Counted from the stretch's first letter, positions 1-9,528 are shown. The stretch: DNA of 64,000 nt from an uncultured Bacilli bacterium (GCA_934086315.1 CAKOHZ010000001.1:124001-188000), one strand, 5' to 3'. Translations and numbers: made by a program. Notes: generated from the sequence alone by a model not told the origin.

Positions 1-2
1 AA

Positions 3-692
3 GATATTAAAATAGTTCAAGATAAAGACTATTTTAATTTTAGTTTGGATTCAGTTTTGTTACCTAATTTTGTAGAAATACCTAAAAAGACAAATAAAAT
101 TTTAGATATGTGTACTGGAAATGCACCAATTCCTCTTATTTTATCAACAAAAACAAATGCCAAAATATATGCAGTTGAACTTCAAAAAGAAGTGTTTGCT
201 TTAGCAAAAGAAACAATCAAGATAAATAATCTTGATAACCAAATAGAACTTATAAATGATAACATAAAAAATTTAAAGAAAATTTTTAATACAGAAACTT
301 TTGATATAATTACATGTAATCCACCATATTTTAAGAAGCAAGATGATAGTATTATTAACGATAATAAGGTAAAATCTATTGCAAGACACGAGATAGAGAT
401 GGAACTAGAAGATGTGATGATAATAAGCAAAGCCTTATTAAAGAATGAAGGATCACTAGTATTAGTCCATAGAACAGAAAGACTAATTGAAATAATAGAG
501 TTAATGAAAAAACACAATATAGAACCAAAACGTATGAGATTAATATATCCTAAAGTTAATACTGAGTCTAATCTAGTATTAATAGACGGAAGAAAAAATG
601 GAAAAGAAGGATTAAAAATTTTACCTCCACTATATATTCACAACAATGATAATAGTTACACTAGCGAGGTATTAGAAATGTTTGGGAAGTGA
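3..692 (+). CDS. trmN6: tRNA1(Val) (adenine-N6)-methyltransferase, 5' end outside the window
   Basis: YabB/TrmN6 family class I SAM-dependent methyltransferase, expected to N6-methylate A37 of tRNA1-Val. The reading frame is open to the left edge of the window: codons from position 3 onward read DIKIVQDKDYF and run straight into the TTG at 45, which is therefore an internal Leu and not a start. A SAM-binding segment with DMCTGNAPIP and the N6-adenine catalytic motif NPPY (CNPPYFKK, nt about 316-336) are present. The product overlaps slightly with the leader of rsmI, and the yabB-rsmI order matches B. subtilis yabB-yabC. The N-terminal part lies outside the window. Confidence 0.9.
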   Translation, partial: DIKIVQDKDYFNFSLDSVLLPNFVEIPKKTNKILDMCTGNAPIPLILSTKTNAKIYAVELQKEVFALAKETIKINNLDNQIELINDNIKNLKKIFNTETFDIITCNPPYFKKQDDSIINDNKVKSIARHEIEMELEDVMIISKALLKNEGSLVLVHRTERLIEIIELMKKHNIEPKRMRLIYPKVNTESNLVLIDGRKNGKEGLKILPPLYIHNNDNSYTSEVLEMFGK

Positions 693-696
693 TAAA

Positions 697-1533
697 ATGA
701 TACAAAAAAGTTATGATAAAAGTCCATATGGAAAGCTTTATTTAATACCTACTCCAATTGGTAATTTAGAAGATATAACTTTAAGAGCAATTAATACTCT
801 AAAAGAAGTAGATATTGTCTATGCAGAAGATACAAGAGAAACTTTAAATCTATTAAAACATTTAAATATTCAAAAGAAGGTTGAATCTTGTCATAAATAT
901 ACTGAAATGATGCATAAAGATAAAATTGTTAATATCTTAAAAGAGAGAAAAAATATTGGATATGTAACAGATAGAGGTACACCACTTATAAGTGATCCAG
1001 GAAATGTTATAGTAGATGAAGCTATAAAAGAAGGTATTACAGTAATAGCACTTCCAGGCCCTAATGCACTTTTACCAGCAATCAATATGTCAGGAATAAG
1101 CAATGAGAGATTTCTTTTCTACGGCTTTTTAAACAGCAAACAAACACTAGCAAGAAAAGAACTTATTGATTTAAAAGAAATAAAACAAACTTTAATTTTC
1201 TACGAAGCACCACACAGAATAAAGAACACATTAGAATTATTAAAAGATGTTTTAGGTGATAGAAAAATTGCAATTGTAAGAGAAATATCAAAATTATATG
1301 AAGAAGTAATAAGAGATAATATTAGTAATATTTTAAAAATATGTGATAAAATAAAAGGTGAGATGGTAATCGTAGTAGAAGGATATACTGAAGTAGAACA
1401 AGAAGTTAATTATCAAGAAGTTATTAACAATCTAATAGAAAAAGGTTATTCAAAAAGAGATGCTATTAAAGAAGTGTCAGATAGATACAACGTTAGTAAA
1501 AACAAGCTTTATAATGAATATAAGGAGGACTAA
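697..1533 (+). CDS. rsmI: 16S rRNA (cytidine1402-2'-O)-methyltransferase
   Basis: RsmI (YabC) uses SAM to 2'-O-methylate C1402 in the decoding centre of 16S rRNA. The N-terminus LYLIPTPIGNLEDITLRA and the AEDTRET and GTPLISDPG segments are typical of the tetrapyrrole methylase-fold RsmI family, and 278 residues is normal length. An in-frame TTG at 682 lies inside the end of the preceding gene; the ATG at 697 is preferred because the conserved core starts soon after it and GGGAAGTG precedes it. The pth start codon directly follows the stop codon. Confidence 0.93.
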   Translation: MIQKSYDKSPYGKLYLIPTPIGNLEDITLRAINTLKEVDIVYAEDTRETLNLLKHLNIQKKVESCHKYTEMMHKDKIVNILKERKNIGYVTDRGTPLISDPGNVIVDEAIKEGITVIALPGPNALLPAINMSGISNERFLFYGFLNSKQTLARKELIDLKEIKQTLIFYEAPHRIKNTLELLKDVLGDRKIAIVREISKLYEEVIRDNISNILKICDKIKGEMVIVVEGYTEVEQEVNYQEVINNLIEKGYSKRDAIKEVSDRYNVSKNKLYNEYKED

Positions 1534-2097
1534 ATGAAATTAATCGTAGGACTCGGAAATCCAGAAAAGAAGTATGAAAAAACAAGACATAACTGTGGAT
1601 TTAGAGCTATTGACTATTATGCAAAAGAAAATAATCTTACATTCAAGTCTAAATTTAAAGGATTGTATTGTGAACAAGTTGTTAACAATGAAAAAATTAT
1701 TCTATTAAAACCACAAACATACATGAACCTATCAGGAGAATCAGTACGTGAAATAGTAAAATTTTATAATATTAATATTAATGACATACTAGTTATTTAT
1801 GACGATGTAGACTTCGAAGTTGGAACATTTAAAATTAGAAGAGGTGGTAGTGCCGGAGGACATAATGGAATTAGAAATATAATAGATAATTTAAAAACAG
1901 AAAATATACAAAGAATTAGAATAGGTATATCTAAAAATGAAATACCACTAATGGATTATGTTCTAGGTAGATTTACTCCAGAAGAAGATAAAAAGATTGA
2001 ATCTATTCTTCCACAAGTTGCTAACATTATAAATGACTTTTCAAATCACAATATTGATGAATTAATGGAAAAATACAATAGGAATAAAAATGAGTAA
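1534..2097 (+). CDS. pth: Peptidyl-tRNA hydrolase
   Basis: Pth (SpoVC) cleaves peptidyl-tRNAs that drop off the ribosome and so recycles tRNA. The start MKLIVGLGNPEKKY, catalytic His19 in TRHN, the QTYMNLSG loop, the YDDVDF acidic segment near residues 89-94 and the GGSAGGHNG loop are all present; 187 residues is full length. A strong AAGGAGG site lies in the last codons of rsmI, and the ATG abuts the rsmI stop. The 3' end overlaps mfd by 8 bp, so pth and mfd are probably translationally coupled. The pth-mfd-spoVT order is the B. subtilis order. Confidence 0.96.
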   Translation: MKLIVGLGNPEKKYEKTRHNCGFRAIDYYAKENNLTFKSKFKGLYCEQVVNNEKIILLKPQTYMNLSGESVREIVKFYNININDILVIYDDVDFEVGTFKIRRGGSAGGHNGIRNIIDNLKTENIQRIRIGISKNEIPLMDYVLGRFTPEEDKKIESILPQVANIINDFSNHNIDELMEKYNRNKNE

Positions 2098-5000
2098 TAA
2101 TTTATATAAAGAATTATTTGATTTTGATATTGATACAATAAAAAAGATATCAGTTACTAAGAATGAAATATATAACCAATTATTGTTATATATCTTTTTA
2201 ACGTCTAAGAAAAATTTACTTGTAGTTCTTCCTACACTAAATGAAGCAACTGAAGTATATAATGAACTTAAAAACTATTTAGATGAAGTATATCTATTCC
2301 CAGAAGATGATATAATTACTAAAACAGCTATAGCCAGTTCTCCAGAACTACTATTCATGAGAGCAAACATTCTAAACAAATTTAATGATAACAAAACAAA
2401 AATAGTTATAGTTCACCTAAATAGTTTTATAAAAAGATTACCTAACAAAGAAACGTTTATAAAAAATAAAATTAAATTATCAAAAGGTACAAAAATTAAT
2501 AGAGATGAACTTATAAAGAAGCTAACTGAAATAGGTTACAAAAGAGAAAGCATGGTTTATGACACATCTGACTTTTCAGTTAGAGGTTTTGTTGTAGACG
2601 TTTATTCAATCAATGAGGAAAATCCAATTAGAATAGAATTCTTTGATGATGAAATAGAAAAGATTAAACACTTTGAAGTAGTAACTCAAAAATCAATAGA
2701 TGAACTTAATACCATAGAAATACAATCCATAAAAGATGACTTTGGAGACAACACTTCATCAATAAGAGAATATATTGGAGATGGAATAGTAATCTTTAGT
2801 AACTATAATCAACTTTTAAATCAAGAAAAGATGATACAACCACAACTAAAATATTTAGAAATAGAAAAATCTGTCTATAAAGTAAAAGATTTAACAAAAA
2901 AAGAAGATATGTTCTTAGATACAATAAATAATAAGAATAGTGATTTAGATATAGAAGCAAAATCTATCGCAAACTATGAAAATAATAAAGTAGCATTTAC
3001 TGAAGCAATAGAAAAATGTAATGGAACACTATATATAACTAACAAATTATTAACAAAAGAAATAAAAAAACTATCTAAAAATATAAAAATAGTGAATAAC
3101 ACATTAAATCATGGATTCGTGTATAAAAATATTTATTATTTTTCAGAATTTGATTTATATGGACGTAAAAATAAACAGGAATTGACACGCGATAAGTCAC
3201 TTGGAACAAAAATAATGTCAATTGACGCTATAAAACCAGGAGACTATGTAGTTCATAGAAAATCAGGAATAGGTATTTATATGGGTATTACTACTATTGA
3301 AAAGAAAGGACTAAAAAAAGATTATTTACTTATTCAATACAAAGGCAATGATAAACTATATATGCCAGTAGAAGACATATCAAAACTATATAAATACTCT
3401 GCTAAAGAAGGTGCTAAACCTACTATTAACAAATTAAATAGTGTTGAATGGACAAAAACAAAACTTAGAATAAAGGAAAGAATTAAAAGTATTACCGGAG
3501 AACTTCTTAAAATATATCAAGAAAGAAATAAAGCAACAATTGAACCATTTAAAAAAGATGATGAAGAACAAGAAATATTTGAGTCAGAATTTGAATACGA
3601 AGAAACAGTTGATCAATTAAAAGCAGCAAATGATATAAAAAGAGATCTAGAAAAGCCACGTCCAATGGAGAGGCTTCTTTGTGGAGATGTAGGTTATGGA
3701 AAAACAGAAGTAATCTTTAGAGCAATGTTCAAAACAGTAGAAAATGGTAAACAAGTAGCATACCTATGTCCAACAACATTACTTTCTCATCAACAATATG
3801 ATTCTGCTATAGAAAGATTCAAGAATCATGGAATTAATATCGACCTAATTAATAGACATTTTACTAACAAACAAGTTCAAGAAAAGTTAAAAAGATTAAA
3901 AGAAGGAAAAACAGATATTATATTTGGTACCCATAGACTTCTTAGTTCAGATGTTGAATACAAAGATTTAGGTCTTTTAGTAATAGATGAAGAACATAGA
4001 TTTGGGGTAGAACAGAAAGAAAAGATTAAGAAATTAAAGTCAAATGTACATGTTCTTTCAGTATCAGCAACACCAATCCCAAGATCACTTCAAATGTCAC
4101 TTGTTGGTATTAGGGACTTAAGTTTAATAGAAAGTGCACCTAAAAATAGATATCCTGTTCAAACATATGTAATTGAATACAATGAAATGCTTATAAGAGA
4201 AGCTATTCTAAAAGAAATGTCTAGAAAAGGACAAGCATTTATTCTATATAACAATATTACTAACATGGAAACACTAGTTTCAAAATATAAAAGACTTATT
4301 CCTGAAGCTAGAATTTGTTATGCACATGGAAAAATGACTAAGAATGAAATGCAAGATATAATTTATGACTTTACTAACAAAGAATATGATGTTTTAGTAA
4401 GTACAACTATTATAGAAAATGGAATAGATATACCAAATGCTAATACAATAATTGTTATTGATAGTGATAGATTTGGACTTAGTCAACTATATCAAATAAG
4501 AGGAAGAGTTGGTAGAGGAGACAAAATCGCATACGCATACTTAATGTATAAAAAAGAAAAAGTATTAAATCCAACTGCATTAAAACGTCTAGAAGCAATA
4601 AAAGAATTTACTGAACTTGGTAGTGGATATAAAATATCAATGAGAGACCTAGCTATAAGAGGAGCAGGCGACATACTAGGTAAAGAACAAGCTGGATTCA
4701 TAGATTCAGTTGGTGTTAATATGTACTTAGATTTAATCAACGAAGAAGTTAATGGTATCAAAGTAGATGAAGATGAAGAAAAAGAGCCTACTATGATAGA
4801 TGTCGCAACTCACATTGGAAAAGAATACACAGATGAAAGCGAAATAGTAATAGAACTACATAAAAAGATAAACGGAATAACAAATAAAAAAGAATTAAAA
4901 GAAGTATTATCAGAAATTAGAGATAGATTTGGTATGACTAATCATGAACTAGAACTTTACGCTCATGAAAAGTATTTAGAAAAACTACTTATGATTACCA

Positions 5001-5242
5001 GAGTAAAAATACTAGAAAATGATAACTTAAAAGTAGTTCTAAAACTTAAAAAAGAAATTTATGAATCAATTAGTGTAGAAAAACTATTTATTGAATCAAC
5101 TAAAATAACTACAAAATTTAACTTTTCATACAAAGCTGGTTCAATACTAGTAACACTTCTAAAAGCAACTTTAGAAAAAGATTATATCTATTATTTAGAA
5201 GAACTTTTAGAAGTAATATATAACTTAAAATTTCAAGTATAA
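2090..5242 (+). CDS. mfd: Transcription-repair coupling factor
   Basis: Mfd is an ATP-dependent DNA translocase that removes RNA polymerase stalled at lesions and recruits UvrA. At 1050 residues it is shorter than the roughly 1170 of B. subtilis Mfd. Visible parts in order: a UvrB-like N-terminal module; the CarD-like RNA polymerase interaction domain around residues 380-450 (PGDYVVHRKSGIG, KLYMPVEDI); Walker A GDVGYGKTE near 531; DEEH box near 633; SATPIPRSL; the second RecA-like domain with QIRGRVGRG; and a C-terminal TRCF domain. The ATG overlaps the end of pth. Confidence 0.96.
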   Translation: MSNNLYKELFDFDIDTIKKISVTKNEIYNQLLLYIFLTSKKNLLVVLPTLNEATEVYNELKNYLDEVYLFPEDDIITKTAIASSPELLFMRANILNKFNDNKTKIVIVHLNSFIKRLPNKETFIKNKIKLSKGTKINRDELIKKLTEIGYKRESMVYDTSDFSVRGFVVDVYSINEENPIRIEFFDDEIEKIKHFEVVTQKSIDELNTIEIQSIKDDFGDNTSSIREYIGDGIVIFSNYNQLLNQEKMIQPQLKYLEIEKSVYKVKDLTKKEDMFLDTINNKNSDLDIEAKSIANYENNKVAFTEAIEKCNGTLYITNKLLTKEIKKLSKNIKIVNNTLNHGFVYKNIYYFSEFDLYGRKNKQELTRDKSLGTKIMSIDAIKPGDYVVHRKSGIGIYMGITTIEKKGLKKDYLLIQYKGNDKLYMPVEDISKLYKYSAKEGAKPTINKLNSVEWTKTKLRIKERIKSITGELLKIYQERNKATIEPFKKDDEEQEIFESEFEYEETVDQLKAANDIKRDLEKPRPMERLLCGDVGYGKTEVIFRAMFKTVENGKQVAYLCPTTLLSHQQYDSAIERFKNHGINIDLINRHFTNKQVQEKLKRLKEGKTDIIFGTHRLLSSDVEYKDLGLLVIDEEHRFGVEQKEKIKKLKSNVHVLSVSATPIPRSLQMSLVGIRDLSLIESAPKNRYPVQTYVIEYNEMLIREAILKEMSRKGQAFILYNNITNMETLVSKYKRLIPEARICYAHGKMTKNEMQDIIYDFTNKEYDVLVSTTIIENGIDIPNANTIIVIDSDRFGLSQLYQIRGRVGRGDKIAYAYLMYKKEKVLNPTALKRLEAIKEFTELGSGYKISMRDLAIRGAGDILGKEQAGFIDSVGVNMYLDLINEEVNGIKVDEDEEKEPTMIDVATHIGKEYTDESEIVIELHKKINGITNKKELKEVLSEIRDRFGMTNHELELYAHEKYLEKLLMITRVKILENDNLKVVLKLKKEIYESISVEKLFIESTKITTKFNFSYKAGSILVTLLKATLEKDYIYYLEELLEVIYNLKFQV

Positions 5243-5281
5243 AATAACTGATTATAATCAAACTATTACTAGGGTGATTAC

Positions 5282-5779
5282 ATGAAACCAACTGGTATAG
5301 TAAGAAAAATAGATGAACTAGGAAGAATAGTACTTCCTAAAGAACTAAGAAAATGCCTAAACATTAATACCGGAGATGATTTTCAAATTAGACTTGAAGA
5401 CGAAAAAATAATACTAGAAAAGTACTCTTACTTAAAAAATTATGAACAAGAAATAATAAGTATTATAAATTGCTTTATAAGTGAAACATCATATGATATT
5501 AGCTTAGTAATCAATAGTAAAATAATTAATAAAAATAATGAAGTAATAGATTTAAAACTAGATAGATTAATTCAAGAAAGAAAAATTTTTGAATGCAAAA
5601 ATATAGAAGAATTACATTTAAATGATAATTTAATTATAGAAGGAAGATACATTATACTTCCAATAGTGGTAAATAGTGATTTACTAGGGTCACTAATAGT
5701 AGTCAGTAAAGATAACATCATTAACATAGAAAAAACATCAAAGTTACTATTAAAACTTATAAAATCTAAATTTGAATAA
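5282..5779 (+). CDS. spoVT: Stage V sporulation protein T-like AbrB/GAF regulator
   Basis: The N-terminal 50 residues form a swapped-hairpin AbrB DNA-binding domain (MKPTGIVRKIDELGRIVLP..LR) very close to SpoVT. The remaining 110 residues end in a segment (LPIVVNSDLLGSLIVVSKD) that matches the end of the SpoVT GAF domain. At 165 residues it is a little shorter than B. subtilis SpoVT (178). SpoVT tunes late forespore (sigma-G) gene expression. Its place directly after mfd supports SpoVT over AbrB. AGGGTGA precedes the ATG. I see no clear sigma-A promoter; a weak sigma-G-like GTATAAA/CAAACTA pair lies at about 5237-5265. Confidence 0.85.
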   Translation: MKPTGIVRKIDELGRIVLPKELRKCLNINTGDDFQIRLEDEKIILEKYSYLKNYEQEIISIINCFISETSYDISLVINSKIINKNNEVIDLKLDRLIQERKIFECKNIEELHLNDNLIIEGRYIILPIVVNSDLLGSLIVVSKDNIINIEKTSKLLLKLIKSKFE

Positions 5780-5811
5780 ATGTCAAATATTCTATAATTA
5801 TGTCTAACTAG

Positions 5812-5839
5812 TTGAAAATAAAAAAATAAAAGTGATAAT
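5812..5839 (+). promoter_or_regulatory. Sigma-A promoter for tatD
   Basis: TTGAAA at 5812-5817, 16 bp, then GATAAT at 5834-5839. An 11-bp inverted repeat (ATTCTATAATT at 5789-5799 and AATTATAGAAT at 5860-5870) flanks it. Confidence 0.55.
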
Positions 5840-5886
5840 ATAAATATGTATAGTTAAAAAATTATAGAATGTTTGGTGATAAAAAA

Positions 5887-6633
5887 ATGATAGACTCACA
5901 TGCTCATATATTAAGTGAATATTATGATGATATAGGTTCATTTATAGAAAATTTAAAAGATAAAGATATATTAAAAGTAATAAATTGTGCTGATTCAATA
6001 TCTACATCAAAAGAAGTATTGGATTTATATAGAAAATATGATGGTTACTTAATACCAGCTATAGGTATACATCCAGAAAATGTAGATTTGAAAGAAAATA
6101 CCATTGAAGCACTTGAAGAATTATTAAAAGAAAATAAAGTAGTTGCAATAGGTGAAATAGGACTAGACTATAACTTTAATGATGAAAATAAAGAAGAACA
6201 AAAAGAACTATTTAATAAACAACTAGATCTAGCTGAAAAATATAACTTACCTGTAATAGTTCATACTAGAGATTCTATTCAAGATTGTTTTGATATATTA
6301 AAGAAAAGAAAACTAAAAGGTGTAATTCATTGCTATAGTGGAAGTATCGAAATGGCGAGAGAATTCATAAAACTAGGATACAAACTGGGAATAGGTGGAG
6401 TGTTAACATTTAAAAATGCAAAGCTTTATCAAGTAGTAGAACAACTAGATATGAAAGATATACTTCTAGAAACAGATAGTCCATTCTTATCTCCTGAACC
6501 ATATAGAGGAAGAAAGAATAAACCATCTAATGTTCTTTATGTAGCTAAAAGAATAGCCGAACTAAAAAAAATACCATTAAAAGAAGTAATGGAAATAACT
6601 ACTAATAATGTAAAAGACATTTTTGACATTTAA
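5887..6633 (+). CDS. tatD: TatD family metal-dependent deoxyribonuclease
   Basis: TIM-barrel hydrolase of the TatD family, a metal-dependent 3'-5' DNase and quality-control nuclease in the cytoplasm. The metal ligands are visible: DSHAH at the N-terminus, GEIGLDYN, VHTRDS, IHCYSG and ETDSPFLSPEPYRG. An ATG 18 nt upstream (5869) is possible, but the ATG at 5887 has GGTGA at a good distance and starts directly at the conserved MIDSHAH. Length 248 residues is normal. It occupies the yabD position of B. subtilis but has no metS in front of it. Confidence 0.92.
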   Translation: MIDSHAHILSEYYDDIGSFIENLKDKDILKVINCADSISTSKEVLDLYRKYDGYLIPAIGIHPENVDLKENTIEALEELLKENKVVAIGEIGLDYNFNDENKEEQKELFNKQLDLAEKYNLPVIVHTRDSIQDCFDILKKRKLKGVIHCYSGSIEMAREFIKLGYKLGIGGVLTFKNAKLYQVVEQLDMKDILLETDSPFLSPEPYRGRKNKPSNVLYVAKRIAELKKIPLKEVMEITTNNVKDIFDI

Positions 6634-6672
6634 ATATACATATTATATAATTTAATTACGAAGAGGTAATTA

Positions 6673-7224
6673 ATGAAAGAGTATATTAAAAGTAGAATAT
6701 TAATGACTTTTGAAGCAATAATAATATGTTCTTTATTACTATTATTAAATAAGGGCTCTTATGAAAAGAGTTCTCTTTCTATTGCTTTAAATGATACTAT
6801 AGATAAATCTATTGATAAAGATGTCATCCAACAAACACAAAATACACTTTATCAAGAAGGAATACAAAATCCACTTTATACATTTATAGGAGAACTAACA
6901 GGTTACACAGGCGATTGTCCATTATGTACAGGTTATTTAGCTTGCCCTCCAAGAACAAATGTAATAAAAGAAGGAATTTATTTTAATGATTCAAAATATG
7001 GTAAAGTTAGAATAGTTGCCAGTAGTAAAAACTATCAATGTGGAACAATATTAAAATTTAATGTAGGAAAACTATCAGACGAACCAATGATAGCAATAGT
7101 ACTAGATAGAGGCGTAAGTGGTAACGTAATAGACTTGTTAACAGATAGCCAAGATTATGCAGTTAAAAAAGTAGGTAGAGTTAGAAATCTAGAATTTGAA
7201 GTGCTAAGAGAAGGATGGAAATAA
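6673..7224 (+). CDS. YabE/YorM-like 3D-domain protein, membrane anchored
   Basis: One N-terminal membrane segment (about residues 8-25) is followed by a linker and a C-terminal 3D domain, a double-psi beta-barrel related to MltA. The domain's aspartates appear in VLDRG and NVIDLL, and it starts at GELTGYTGDC. It has neither the G5 nor the DUF348 repeats of long YabE proteins, so it is a minimal version of 183 residues. A pair of CxxC-like cysteines (CPLC) sits near the domain start. The family acts on or near peptidoglycan outside the cell. Its position before rsmA matches yabE. AGAGG precedes the ATG. Confidence 0.8.
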   Translation: MKEYIKSRILMTFEAIIICSLLLLLNKGSYEKSSLSIALNDTIDKSIDKDVIQQTQNTLYQEGIQNPLYTFIGELTGYTGDCPLCTGYLACPPRTNVIKEGIYFNDSKYGKVRIVASSKNYQCGTILKFNVGKLSDEPMIAIVLDRGVSGNVIDLLTDSQDYAVKKVGRVRNLEFEVLREGWK

Positions 7225-7225
7225 T

Positions 7226-7999
7226 ATGAAATTTGATTATAAAAAATCTTTAGGGCAAAACTTCTTAAAAGATAAAAATATTATTAACAAAATAGCTAAT
7301 TCTATAAATCCTACGAAAGATGACTTAATAATAGAAATAGGTCCAGGTGAAGGAGCACTTACTAGAGAACTAGTAAAAAAAGATTCAGACGTTATTTGTT
7401 TTGAAATAGATACAAGACTAAAAGAAATACTAGAACAAATAGATAATAAAAAACTAACAATAGTATTTAAAGACTTCTTATCTATTAATATAAACGACTA
7501 TATTGATCAAAATAAATATAAAAATCTTTACTTTGTAGGTAATTTGCCTTATTATATAACAACTGCGATTATAAACAAAATAGTAAAAGAATCTAATCCA
7601 TACGAAATAACAATAATGGTTCAAAAAGAAGTTGCTGATAGATTCAGTGCTAAACCAGGAACTAAAGACTACGGTTCCATAAGTGTATTCTTACAATATA
7701 ATTTTGACATTGAAAGAGTATGTAATGTAAGTAAAACTTGCTTTGAGCCAGTACCAAAAGTAGATAGTTCAGTAATTAAATTTAAAAGAAATAAGAAACT
7801 AATTGCTAATAATGAAGAACAATTCTATAAACTTATAAAAGATTCATTTACTCAAAAAAGAAAAAATTTAAGAAATAATCTTAAAGGATACGATCTAAAT
7901 AAAATAGAAGCAATATTACAAAAATACAATAAAGACTTAACATCAAGAGCAGAACAATTATCTATAGAAGAATTTATAGATATATCAAATAACATATAA
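7226..7999 (+). CDS. rsmA: 16S rRNA (adenine1518/1519-N6)-dimethyltransferase
   Basis: RsmA/KsgA dimethylates the two adjacent adenines of helix 45 in 16S rRNA, a late step in 30S assembly. SLGQNFLKD at the N-terminus, the SAM motif EIGPGEGALT and the catalytic NLPYYIT are diagnostic; the C-terminal helical domain ends with SIEEFIDISN. Length 257 residues is slightly short but complete. Only 1 bp separates it from the 3D-domain gene. RnmV (5S maturase), which sits between the two in B. subtilis, is absent here. Confidence 0.95.
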   Translation: MKFDYKKSLGQNFLKDKNIINKIANSINPTKDDLIIEIGPGEGALTRELVKKDSDVICFEIDTRLKEILEQIDNKKLTIVFKDFLSININDYIDQNKYKNLYFVGNLPYYITTAIINKIVKESNPYEITIMVQKEVADRFSAKPGTKDYGSISVFLQYNFDIERVCNVSKTCFEPVPKVDSSVIKFKRNKKLIANNEEQFYKLIKDSFTQKRKNLRNNLKGYDLNKIEAILQKYNKDLTSRAEQLSIEEFIDISNNI

Positions 8000-8006
8000 G
8001 TAGAAA

Positions 8007-8720
8007 ATGTTAATTATAACTTTAAGAATAATAAATATATTAGAAGTAATAGTCTTAGTACTACTACTTTCTTTTAGTACAACAAAAATTATAACTTGGA
8101 ATGAAGAAAATACTGAAACACAAGAAATAATAAAAGAACTAAACACATTAAAAGATCGACAAAATGTTACACCAAGTATAAAAGCATTAAAAAAGAAAAA
8201 TAAAGATACTATCGGATGGATAAAAGTCAATAACACTAATATAGATTATCCATTCGTACAATCAAAAGACAACAATTACTACTTAACACACAACTTTAAT
8301 AAAAAGAAAACTTCAGCCGGATGGATATTCTTAGATAAAAGAAATAATAACAATCTAAATGATAAAAATAATATAATTTATGGTCACTCTAGAAAAGATA
8401 AATCAATGTTTGGTACTTTAAAAGATACAATAAAATCAAAGTGGTATGAGAATAAAGATAATCACATAATAAAGATAACAACTGAAACAAAAGAATATTC
8501 ATATAAGATATTTTCAATTTATACTATTGAAAAAGAAAATTATTACTTACAAACAGACTTTACAACAGAAAAAGAATATATGATTTTCTTAAATATTTTA
8601 AAAGAAAGAAGCATTTATGAGTTTAAAGTTAATCTAGAAAAAACTACCTCCATTTTAACATTAAGTACATGTTACAAAAATAATAAAAGAGTAGTAATGC
8701 ATGCTAAATTAATAAACTAA
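8007..8720 (+). CDS. Class B sortase
   Basis: Membrane-anchored cysteine transpeptidase that attaches sorted proteins to the cell wall. One N-terminal membrane segment (about residues 5-24) precedes the sortase barrel. Features of class B are clear: DTIGWIKVNNTNIDYP, catalytic His in IYGHSRKDKSMFG, YKIFSIY, catalytic Cys in TLSTC and the Arg in NKRVVMHAKL. Length 237 residues fits SrtB. It sits between rsmA and yabG in an otherwise conserved block, and I find no NPxTx-type or LPxTG-type substrate in the window. The start is not preceded by a strong ribosome binding site, so coupling to rsmA is likely. Confidence 0.9.
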   Translation: MLIITLRIINILEVIVLVLLLSFSTTKIITWNEENTETQEIIKELNTLKDRQNVTPSIKALKKKNKDTIGWIKVNNTNIDYPFVQSKDNNYYLTHNFNKKKTSAGWIFLDKRNNNNLNDKNNIIYGHSRKDKSMFGTLKDTIKSKWYENKDNHIIKITTETKEYSYKIFSIYTIEKENYYLQTDFTTEKEYMIFLNILKERSIYEFKVNLEKTTSILTLSTCYKNNKRVVMHAKLIN

Positions 8721-8721
8721 T

Positions 8722-8749
8722 GCATATTTTTAAAACTTGTCCATAAGAT
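8722..8749 (+). promoter_or_regulatory. Candidate sporulation sigma-E/K-type promoter for yabG
   Basis: GCATATT (8722-8728), 13 bp, CATAAGAT (8742-8749). The 13-mer CATAAGATTTAAT and the 13-bp spacing recur in front of yabP. It resembles the sigma-E pattern (KMATATT...CATACANT). The predicted start would fall at the ribosome binding site, which weakens the call. Confidence 0.45.
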
Positions 8750-8763
8750 TTAATGGAGGAATT

Positions 8764-9528
8764 ATGTTTAAAATAGGTGATTTAGTTACAAGAAAAAAAT
8801 ATGGTAATGATATCATATTTAAGATTGATAAAATAGAAAATAATGTTATTTATTTAAAAGGTTTAGATATAAGACTTTATGCTGATACCAAAGAAGATGA
8901 TCTAGTACTCGCAACAATTCCTAAAAAAAAAGAAATAATTAACCCTGTAAGAACACTTAAAACAGATGACTATTTTTATATACCAGGAACTATATTACAT
9001 CTTGATGGAGATAATGAATACTTAGAAAAATGTATGAGTTTTTATAAAGATCAAAAAATAAAATGCTATGGCTATACATATAAAGAAAGTGAATTTAAAG
9101 ATAATATAAAAAAACTTCTAATAACACATAATCCAGATATTTTAGTAATAACTGGCCACGACGCACACTATCGAAAACGAAAAAATAATGAAACATATAA
9201 AAATAGTAAATATTTCATAGACACTGTACTAGAAGCAAGAAAAATAAAAAAAAGTCATGAAGACTTAGTAATCATCGCAGGAGCCTGTCAAAGTGACTAC
9301 GAAAATATAATAAAGGCTAAATCAACATTCGCATCAAGTCCAAAATCAATAAATATACATGCACTAGATCCAGCAATAATCGCATCAACTATCGCTTTAA
9401 CAGATAAAACAGAGAAGATAGATATAGAAAAACTACTATCAAAAACCAAATATGGAAGTGATGGAATAGGTGGAATCATAATTAATGGAATGATGCACAC
9501 TGGATATCCAAGAAAGGATAAAAATTGA
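8764..9528 (+). CDS. yabG: Sporulation-specific protease YabG
   Basis: YabG is a cysteine protease made in the mother cell that trims spore-coat and cortex-morphogenetic proteins in B. subtilis. It starts with FKIGDLVTRKKYGND, a beta-barrel-like domain. Then come the conserved ITGHDAHYRK (His132) and IAGACQSDYE (Cys175), whose spacing parallels the His/Cys pair reported for the B. subtilis enzyme. The ATG at 8764 follows GGAGGA; the TTG at 8737 is only an upstream in-frame codon. At 254 residues it is shorter than the B. subtilis protein of about 290. Genes of this family mark endospore formers. Confidence 0.93.
   Translation: MFKIGDLVTRKKYGNDIIFKIDKIENNVIYLKGLDIRLYADTKEDDLVLATIPKKKEIINPVRTLKTDDYFYIPGTILHLDGDNEYLEKCMSFYKDQKIKCYGYTYKESEFKDNIKKLLITHNPDILVITGHDAHYRKRKNNETYKNSKYFIDTVLEARKIKKSHEDLVIIAGACQSDYENIIKAKSTFASSPKSINIHALDPAIIASTIALTDKTEKIDIEKLLSKTKYGSDGIGGIIINGMMHTGYPRKDKN

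Noticed and set aside
45..692. TTG at 45 as the start of the first gene
   Set aside because: The frame is open to the window edge and the codons before it read on into the conserved family sequence, so the gene is cut by the edge.
5237..5265. Sigma-G promoter for spoVT
   Set aside because: GTATAAA and CAAACTA match only partly and the spacing is short; too weak to list as a feature.
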